A stretch of 14,734 nt of DNA from Xylaria sp. FL1777 (Eukaryota > Ascomycota > Sordariomycetes > Xylariales > Xylariaceae): NCBI GenBank assembly GCA_022578965.1, contig MU400999.1, positions 1-14,734 on the forward strand. The letters run 5' to 3'. A program made the translations under genes and the position numbers. This document shows, piece after piece, positions 9,601 to 14,734 of this stretch. Position 1 is the first letter of the stretch, and the number at the start of each line of letters is the position of its first letter. A model generated the notes under the pieces. The model saw nothing but the letters and a program-made list of their open reading frames with translations, searched no databases and was not told the origin of the DNA.

Positions 9601-10079
9601 TTTTTTTGTTTGTTTTAACAATAAAATTATAATAACTTTTAAAGCTAGCTTATAAGCAAACTTTACTTATTTAGCTAAGCTTTATAATAACTTAAAATTT
9701 TTAGATGTTTTTATAAATGCTTATTTTTAGCTGCGTTTTTGCGCTTTTTTTACTTTATTGCTAAAAGCTTTTTTTTTTTTTTTAAAGGCTTGCTATGCTG
9801 CTTTAGTTCTTTTGCTTTAAAACTTATAATACGCTTGTTTTGCTTTTTTTTCTATTTTAACTACTTTTAAAAACTATTAAAGTAGTGCTTAATGTTCCTT
9901 TTTTATAATTTTTTTAAGCGTTGTTTTATTTGCTATTTTTACTAGTTGCTAAATTAAAAAATCAAAAGTATTATTTAGCTTATTAAATATATGCAATATA
10001 TATATTTTTATAATAATAGCTTTTGCTTTTATAGCTGCTTTATTTTTGTTTAATTTAAGTTAGTTTTATTTTTTTGCTT

Positions 10080-10900
10080 TTTTTAAATATTTTTATAAAG
10101 CTGCTTTTAAATTAATTATAACTTTTAGTGCTTTATAGTTAAAACTTAGCTACTTTAAGTCCTTTTAGTAAGTAGTAGCTAAATTACTAAATATTTATAC
10201 TAAGTTTATTATTAAGCTTTTTTGTTTATGCTTTATTTTAGTTATTTTTTTTTAAAAAGTAGCTAATATAAAATCTTATTATGTAATAAATTTAAGTAGT
10301 TTATTTGCTTTTTAGCTTTTTTTGCTTTTTAAGTTTTATAATAAATAATAAAAGTTAAAATTGCTTATAAATATATAGCGTTTTTTTAGCTTGCTTGCTT
10401 TATATATTTTTTAAATTAAACTGCGCTAAATTATTTCTTTTTAATTTAATAAATATATTAATTATAAAAATACTACTAAGTTATTACTGCTTATTATAAC
10501 TTTTGCTTAGTTTTTACTAGTGTTTTTTATTAGCATTTTTATTGCAATTTTTTTGTTTATATATAGCGCAGCTTTGCTTTTTAACTAAATAACTTAATAG
10601 CTGCTATTACTAAAGCAATATATATTGCTATGTTTATTAATTACTAGCTTTTAAACTATTATGTAATTAAAGCTATTATTTTATAGCATATATGCTATGT
10701 TGCTTTTAGATTTTATAATGTTTTAAAAAGCAATATTATATATTATTAAATTAATAAAAATAAGTTTTTATTTATATTATTAGTTTGCTGTTTTTTTGCT
10801 AGTAACTTTTTTTTATTTAGCTTTATAAATGCTAATGCTATTAATATTTTTAAACTATTTTTATTTATTTTTTTGTTTATTACTGCTGCTTTTTTAGCAC
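10080..10900 (-). pseudogene. LINE APE-type endonuclease, relic
   Basis: The endonuclease nicks target DNA to prime reverse transcription. The minus strand at 10380-10340 reads RYIFISNFNFYYLL*N, the mutated form of the family motif I-x-G-D-F-N-L-H-H-P-x-W: GGC to AGC, GAC to AAT, CAT to TAT twice, TGG to TAA. About 30 codons later DFILAT then KITK matches the family L-x-L-x-T-P-x-G-x-x-T. Near 10219-10178 SLIINLV*IFSNLA matches S-T-I-D-L-x-x-x-S-x-x-L-A. Three consecutive family signatures in one frame make the domain secure. The N-terminal Q-E-P motif is not recognisable, so the upstream limit is approximate. Confidence 0.9.
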
Positions 10901-12150
10901 TTTAAAAGCTTTTAAGTTATAATATATATGTTGCTTTTGCTTTGTTTTTTTATTTAACTTTCTTTTAGCAAGCTTTATTTTATACTACGTGCGCTTTTTT
11001 ATAGTTTATATATTTTTGCTTTGCTTTTTGCATTTTTACTAAGTAGCTTTTTTTACTTTTTTAGTGCTTTAAAGCTAAACAATAGCTATACTTTAAGTTT
11101 TTATAGCAATATTTAGCTATATAACTATATTTATAATAATTAAAACATTATATAACTTTAAGCTTTATAGCAAAAAGTTTGCAGTTAAATAGCTAAGCTT
11201 TTTATAAAAAGCTATTTTTGCATATTGTTTTAGCTATTATAATGCTGCTTATATATAATAATATTAATGCAAATTTAGCTTTTATGTTTTTAAATAGCAT
11301 TTTTTTGCACTTTATAACTTTAAAGTATTTATTGCATAATAGCTGCAGTAAATCTTTGTTTAAATGTATTACTTTAACTTGTTTTATTAAAACGCTTTTT
11401 ATTATTAGCGCTGCTTTTTTTTATTATACTTTTAACTTTTTTTTAAAAGCTTTTATAATTTATTTTCTTTTTTTAGCTTTTTAAAGCACTGCTTTTTTAA
11501 AAGTAATTATTATATTTCCGCTATATAACTTTTTAGTAGCAATTATATTACTACTTATAAGTGCTATATTTATTGCTTTAATAATATTAACTAGTGTTTT
11601 ATTTTTAAGGTTTTTAGTTTGTTTTTTAACTTTAATTAGCATTTTTTTGTTTTGTTTAAATAGTACTGCTTTATTATTGCAAGCTAGCTATAAAGCTATA
11701 ACTTATGCTTAAAATTTTAGCATATTTATGTTTAATAAAGTTTATTAAAAAAGCTTTTAAATAGTATTTTTAACGCTTTTTTAGTTAGCTTTTATAGTAA
11801 TATTTAAGTTATAGCAAGTTATAAGTATATTAAAGTTGTTTTTATTGTTAAGCTTTGTGCTTTATTAGCTTTTTTAGGCTTTTTTTAATATATGTGCTAT
11901 TTGTGCTTTTTTTACGTTTTTTTAAAAAAAAATTTCTTTTGTTATTTTTTTTTTTATTAGTAGTTATAGTACTAGTTTTATAATTCTATTAATTATTTTT
12001 TATATACTAAGAAGTTTGTTAGCTTTGCGTTTTTTATTAAAATACTACTGCTTTATAGTTATATTGCTAATAAGTTTTAGTAGTACATTAGTTATATTTT
12101 TAATAAATAAGTTGTTTAATATTATTTCTTTGTTTTTTGTTATATTTATA
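10901..12150 (-). pseudogene. Probable LINE ORF1 region, unrecognisable
   Basis: This 1.25 kb continues the purine-rich minus strand without a composition break up to about 12150, where a hairpin cluster and a change of composition mark the element edge. In Tad1-type LINEs a gag-like ORF1 precedes ORF2, so ORF1 is expected here. I could not read a CCHC knuckle or other ORF1 signature. The 88-codon frame open on + at 11218-11484 has a Phe/Leu/Ile-rich translation typical of antisense reading. Confidence 0.35.
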
Positions 12151-12169
12151 CTTCGTAAATAAAGTATAA
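12146..12169. repeat. 8-bp inverted repeat at the LINE upstream edge
   Basis: TTATACTT (12146-12153) and AAGTATAA (12162-12169) are exact reverse complements around an 8-nt spacer. It is the first of three inverted repeats within 90 bp, where the T-rich LINE block gives way to A/T-balanced DNA. Confidence 0.7.
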
Positions 12170-12194
12170 TTTATTTAGTAAGTAAAAATTGCTA

Positions 12195-12231
12195 CGCTAA
12201 TTTTAGCGATCTTAATTATTTAATAATTAAG
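12195..12231. repeat. Two adjacent perfect palindromes
   Basis: CGCTAA-TT-TTAGCG lies at 12195-12208. CTTAATTATT-T-AATAATTAAG lies at 12211-12231 and is a perfect 10-bp palindrome around one base. They sit two bases apart. In such AT-rich DNA the second could partly be chance, but the first contains two CGs, which are rare here. Confidence 0.7.
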
Positions 12232-13613
12232 CTTAAACTTACAAAGTTATAGTTAAATATAAAGAATTTAAAAAAGGTTGCCTTTATATTTAGTTAATAT
12301 AATATTTTAAGCTATAATGCTTTTAAAAGTACTTAAAGTACTAAAATTACTATAAAACATAAAAAATATATATATTAACTTAAAGTATACTATTATTATA
12401 AGCTTAATTTAAAAGCTAAATAAGCATTTTTAACACTTAAAAGCTATATTTATTACTTAGCAAATATTATTAAATATAATTAATATTAATTAATAAAACT
12501 ATTATTAAATAAACTTTTAAACTTATAATTTATTATACTATTTTTATTATTTATGCGTTAAGCTATAAACTATATATTTATAGCTAATTTTAAGCTATTA
12601 ATATATATTAAATATATTACTATATAAATTAAAGCAAAAATAATGCTTAATGTTAGTTTTAAAGCAATAAAACTACTAATTTAATAAATTAATAAAATGT
12701 TTAGTTTTTTTAAAAAATAAATAAACAATAATATAAGCATATTTATAAGCAAAAAAGCAACTAATTAACATAAATTAAATAGTTTTATTATAAAGTTAAT
12801 TATACTTAAAAAATTTAAAAATAATAATAAAGTTAAAAAAGCTAATAATAATATTAAGTAAATTATGCTATATAAAAGTTTAATTTATTGCTATTTTAAT
12901 TTTTAAACTTTAAAGCTTAATAATTATAGTAGCTATTTTTTATTATTTAAAACATAGCTACTAAATTAATAACTAGCTATAAAAATTATTAACTATATTA
13001 AAAATCTAAATAAAAAAAAAAAAGTTAAATTTTAGCAATATTTAGTATAAAACTATAAAGCATTATTAATGTATAATTACTTTAATAGTTTAAAAGCATT
13101 AAAAAACTAAATTTAAGCTTATTTGCAAAAAAAAAAAAGCTTAATTAAAACTTATAAAACTAGCAATTAAGTTTTATATATTAAATAATAAACTAATAAA
13201 TTTAAACTATATTATAATAGCTTATAAACTATTATAAGTTATTATTATAATAATATATATAAATTATAAAGCTTTAAAAAAATAATATTGCTTAGTAAAT
13301 ATAATAATAATAACTTATTTTTAGCTTATAATAAAAATAATTACTTAATAAAAAGTTTATAATATACTAATAAATATATGCTAAAAAAAAATAAACAAAA
13401 ATTAAAAGCATTAATAATATAAATATTAAAAAGCATTTATAAATAGCTTTATTTTTATAAATAATTAAAATAGCTATTTAGCAAAAAAAGTAATTATAGC
13501 TTTTAAGCAATATAAGCTATAATATATATTATATAATAGTTGCTATATAAAAACTTAAAAAATATAAACTAGCTTTACTTAAATTAATAATATTTATACA
13601 TAGTTTTTTAGTA
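12232..13613. other. Unassigned degenerate AT-rich block next to the genic DNA
   Basis: About 1.4 kb with no secure motif. Frame 1 on + between about 12460 and 12760 gives an uneven but coherent string (FLLFMR*AIN at 12541-12570, then NFKLLIYI about 10 codons later). It faintly recalls the region before the catalytic part of fungal hAT transposases (L-x-R-W-x-I ... F-R-x-L-L-x-Y-I-N), but spacing is short and no later hAT motif confirms it. Otherwise it shows the same YpC-depleted composition as the rest of the block. Confidence 0.4.
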
Positions 13614-13662
13614 CTATACTTAAAAAATGTTTTTTCTTTGATATTTACTTTTTTAAGTATAG
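13614..13662. repeat. Perfect 14-bp inverted repeat at the AT/GC junction
   Basis: CTATACTTAAAAAA (13614-13627) and TTTTTTAAGTATAG (13649-13662) are exact reverse complements with a 21-nt spacer. Within about 20 bp of its right arm the sequence changes from AT-rich to mixed genic composition, so it may be a transposon end or a small hairpin marking the border of the mutated block. Confidence 0.85.
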
Positions 13663-13663
13663 A

Positions 13664-13696
13664 CCTAACCTTACGTAGTAATTACAAGGTTCTAGG
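13664..13696. repeat. Short hairpin immediately after the junction
   Basis: AACCTT (13667-13672) pairs with AAGGTT (13686-13691), extended with one unpaired base by CCT (13664-13666) and AGG (13694-13696). It is the first structure in the non-mutated DNA. Confidence 0.55.
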
Positions 13697-13865
13697 CCAG
13701 TATTTAGAAGGCACACAGGTACTTACATAGGACTTGTGGCTTGGTCTGTGGCTTGCGTTTGAGTAGCAAAGGATCCTTGTGGCTAGGTGCTTCAGAGGTC
13801 CAGTCTAGGTGTCTACCTAGATAGGTATCTAACCCAGGTAAGTACCTACGTACCTACGTAGTTCC
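13697..13865 (+). promoter_or_regulatory. Probable PAM16 upstream region with TACCTA/TACCTACG repeats
   Basis: Mixed-composition DNA between the junction and the first upstream ATG. It has a palindrome TACCTA-GA-TAGGTA (13814-13827) and two tandem TACCTACG units (13843-13858). Such tacctag/tacctacg words are frequent in intergenic DNA of filamentous ascomycetes. No TATA box or CCAAT box stands out. The promoter role is inferred from position only. Confidence 0.4.
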
Positions 13866-13892
13866 ATGGCAGATCCACTGCCGGACCCATGA
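13866..13892 (+). other. Upstream ORF 1 (8 codons)
   Basis: ATG GCA GAT ... CCA TGA, ending within the next ATG (CCATGA overlap). It is 201 nt upstream of the PAM16 ATG and in the same phase, but closed by its own stop. It acts only if the transcript starts upstream of it, which the sequence cannot show. Confidence 0.4.
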
Positions 13893-13918
13893 GAAAATCG
13901 ATAAGCTTTGACCTGTGA
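13889..13918 (+). other. Upstream ORF 2 (9 codons)
   Basis: ATG at 13889 overlaps the stop of uORF 1 by ATGA and ends at TGA 13916-13918. The overlap would allow termination-reinitiation if the leader includes both. Confidence 0.38.
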
Positions 13919-13932
13919 ATTGACTGGCAATC

Positions 13933-13953
13933 ATGAACCCAGACAATTTTTAG
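13933..13953 (+). other. Upstream ORF 3 (6 codons)
   Basis: ATG AAC CCA GAC AAT TTT TAG, the last ATG seen before the PAM16 start about 115 nt downstream. Same caveat on the transcript start. Confidence 0.38.
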
Positions 13954-14066
13954 TTGCGACGCCTCTTCAAATCGACGTCGGCCATCGCCACCCCACGCAA
14001 AGCTCGAATTCGGTGCCTATACGCACCCGTACTACCATCTCTACGGGGAACGGTCACATACTAGAA

Positions 14067-14606
14067 ATGGTGAGCTACTCTCCTCCTGTCGTTTGTGGCC
14101 TCTCGTTTTCCATACTGCTAAAGCTCCCTAAAACATCGCATCTCTACATGTAGCGGGATCGGACAACGAAAAGCTGACTGTATCGCCAGGCGCATCGGAT
14201 TATAACGCAAATAGTCGTCACCGGCAGCCGGGTCCTCGGTCGCGCGTTTACCGAAGCCTACAAGCAAGCCCAAGCGTCGTCCAACTATGCGCGAGCGCAA
14301 GCCAAGATAAACCCCAATGCTCCCACCGGACGGGGCGCAGGCGGCATGACCCTCGACGAAGCCTGCAAGATCCTCAACGTCAAGCCGCCGCAGGGCGCCC
14401 AGACGAACGTAGAGGAGGTCACGGAGCGGTTCAAGAAGCTCTTCGACGCCAACGACCCGCAAAAGGGCGGCAGCTTCTATCTACAGAGCAAAGTCGTGAG
14501 GGCGAGGCAGCGGATAGAAGCCGAGGTACGGCCGGCCATGGAAAAGGCTGCGCAAGAGGCGGAGATCAAAGAAGGTTTCAAGCCAAAAGTGTATAAGGAC
14601 CGGTAG
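14067..14606 (+). CDS. PAM16: Mitochondrial import motor subunit Pam16/Tim16 (exons 14067-14069 and 14190-14606)
   Basis: Pam16 is a J-like protein of the presequence translocase-associated motor at the matrix face of the inner mitochondrial membrane. It binds Pam18/Tim14 and restrains its stimulation of mtHsp70. The spliced protein is 139 residues, a normal length. It starts MAHRIITQIVVTGSRVLGRA (hydrophobic N-terminal segment, residues 5-21), then a linker rich in Ala, Gln, Asn and Gly (28-53). The J-like domain from about 54 to 110 has MTLDEACKILNV, F-K-K-L-F-D (82-87), NDPQKGGSFYLQSK (89-102) and R-A-R-x-R. DPQ stands where true J proteins have H-P-D, as expected of this degenerate family. 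The tail is E-G-F-K-P-K-V-Y-K-D-R. The start is fixed by the conserved M-A-H-R. The first exon supplies only the ATG. GC-rich codon use contrasts with the AT block 400 bp away. Confidence 0.95.
14070..14189 (+). other. PAM16: Spliceosomal intron of PAM16, phase 0, directly after ATG
   Basis: The 120-nt intron begins GTGAGC at 14070 and ends CAG at 14187-14189. A canonical fungal branch site GCTGAC lies at 14173-14178, putting the branch A (14177) 12 nt before the 3' end. Removing it joins ATG to GCG CAT CGG, giving M-A-H-R, the conserved family start. Without splicing the frame reads Val-Ser-Tyr and stops at 14151-14153. Confidence 0.93.
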
Positions 14607-14734
14607 TTAAGGTAAAATTAGGGGGGGGGGGGGGGGGGGGGATTTATAGCGGCCACACCGGTACCAAGGAAATTTTGTCTGAAGAAAACCACAACAAAAA
14701 AAAAAATAAAAAAAAAAAAGGGGAGGCGCTTTGG
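14607..14734 (+). other. PAM16 3' flank with G21 run and A-tracts
   Basis: After the TAG stop comes a short AT-containing stretch, then an unbroken run of 21 G (14621-14641), then GC-mixed sequence and two A-tracts (A11 at 14696-14706, A12 at 14708-14719) before the window ends. No AATAAA signal is seen. If transcribed, the G-run lies 14 nt after the stop in the 3' untranslated region. No other gene is seen before the end. Confidence 0.7.

Larger units (their letters stand above)
7396..12150 (-). mobile_element. Heavily mutated Tad1-like LINE (non-LTR retrotransposon)
   Basis: The + strand is strongly T-rich because the purine-rich coding strand is the minus strand. Reading minus from high to low coordinates gives an APE-type endonuclease (GDFN site at 10365-10354), a LINE reverse transcriptase (first catalytic Asp codon at 9004-9002, F-A-D-D box at 8734-8723), the Cys/His-type stretch after it, and a probable RNase H segment (about 7960-7600). 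Endonuclease-RT-RNase H order with a F-A/V-D-D box is the layout of the Tad1/CgT1 group of fungal LINEs. About 1.2 kb upstream (10.9-12.15 kb) would hold ORF1. The copy is inactive: stops throughout, and catalytic D codons read N. Confidence 0.9.

Noticed and set aside
11218..11484. 88-codon open frame on +
   Set aside because: Lies antisense to the probable LINE ORF1 region, low-complexity hydrophobic translation, no recognised motif.
12541..12780. hAT transposase relic
   Set aside because: One faint segment with wrong internal spacing and no later confirming motif; kept only as a comment on the unassigned block.
1..13640. Mitochondrial or organellar origin because of very high AT
   Set aside because: Readable nuclear retroelements (chromovirus, Tad1-like LINE) and direct continuity with a nuclear gene; no tRNA or mitochondrial gene seen.
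13899..13910. Cloning-vector polylinker because of ATCGATAAGCTT (also GGATCC, GAATTC, GGTACC in the flank)
   Set aside because: The sites are scattered and the bases around them do not continue as a polylinker; chance in 1 kb of mixed-composition DNA.
13908..14153. 81-codon frame on + running into the PAM16 start
   Set aside because: It begins at TTG, is in phase with the PAM16 ATG but continues into the intron; upstream residues have no family similarity.
14118..14462. 114-codon frame on -
   Set aside because: Antisense of PAM16 exon 2 and intron; GC-rich third positions keep the reverse frame open by chance.
14621..14641. Telomere repeat (TTAGGG-like start of the G run)
   Set aside because: Only one TTAGGG occurs, formed by the run itself; there is no repeat unit.

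Overview
The window comes from a filamentous ascomycete (Pezizomycotina) genome of the two-speed type. About 13.6 kb of extremely AT-rich, stop-riddled repeat DNA runs directly into about 1 kb of ordinary GC-rich genic DNA. The fungal assignment rests on three things: a single recognisable intact gene, PAM16/TIM16, with a 120-nt fungal-type intron; a fungal-type chromodomain Ty3/gypsy element; and a Tad1-like LINE. The genus cannot be read from the sequence.

Layout: (1) 1-3.9 kb, + strand: a RIP-like mutated Ty3/gypsy chromovirus whose pol can still be followed through a protease-end motif, reverse transcriptase, RNase H, integrase (zinc finger and a D-35-E core) and a C-terminal chromodomain, with at least three frame switches. 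(2) 3.9-4.3 kb, - strand: a 130-codon relic with Cys-containing N-terminus and Lys/Gln/Glu-rich C-terminus. (3) 4.6-5.0 kb: four 26-bp tandem repeats and two hairpins in a less mutated island. (4) 5.0-7.1 kb: degenerate DNA I cannot assign. (5) 7.1-12.15 kb: pyrimidine-rich on +, which is the complement of a Tad1-like LINE reading on -, with endonuclease, reverse transcriptase and probable RNase H relics. (6) 12.14-12.23 kb: a cluster of perfect inverted repeats at the LINE's upstream edge. (7) 12.2-13.6 kb: unassigned AT-rich DNA. (8) 13.61-13.70 kb: a 14-bp perfect inverted repeat and a second hairpin at the sharp AT-to-GC junction. (9) 13.7-14.7 kb: leader with short upstream ORFs, the PAM16 gene whose ATG is separated from the rest of the coding sequence by an intron, then a 21-G run and A-tracts.

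The most unusual signal is mutational. Surviving C residues in the AT block are almost always preceded by A or G (hand count in four stretches: 47 of 51), and GpC is strikingly retained, while CpA is not specially depleted. That is not the classical CpA-targeted RIP pattern; it looks like C-to-T change at pyrimidine-C (YpC) sites on both strands. It explains why the catalytic Asp/Glu codons (GAN, the complement of NTC) of the transposon enzymes read as Asn/Lys. No function is claimed for the AT-rich block beyond dead transposon DNA and probable heterochromatin.
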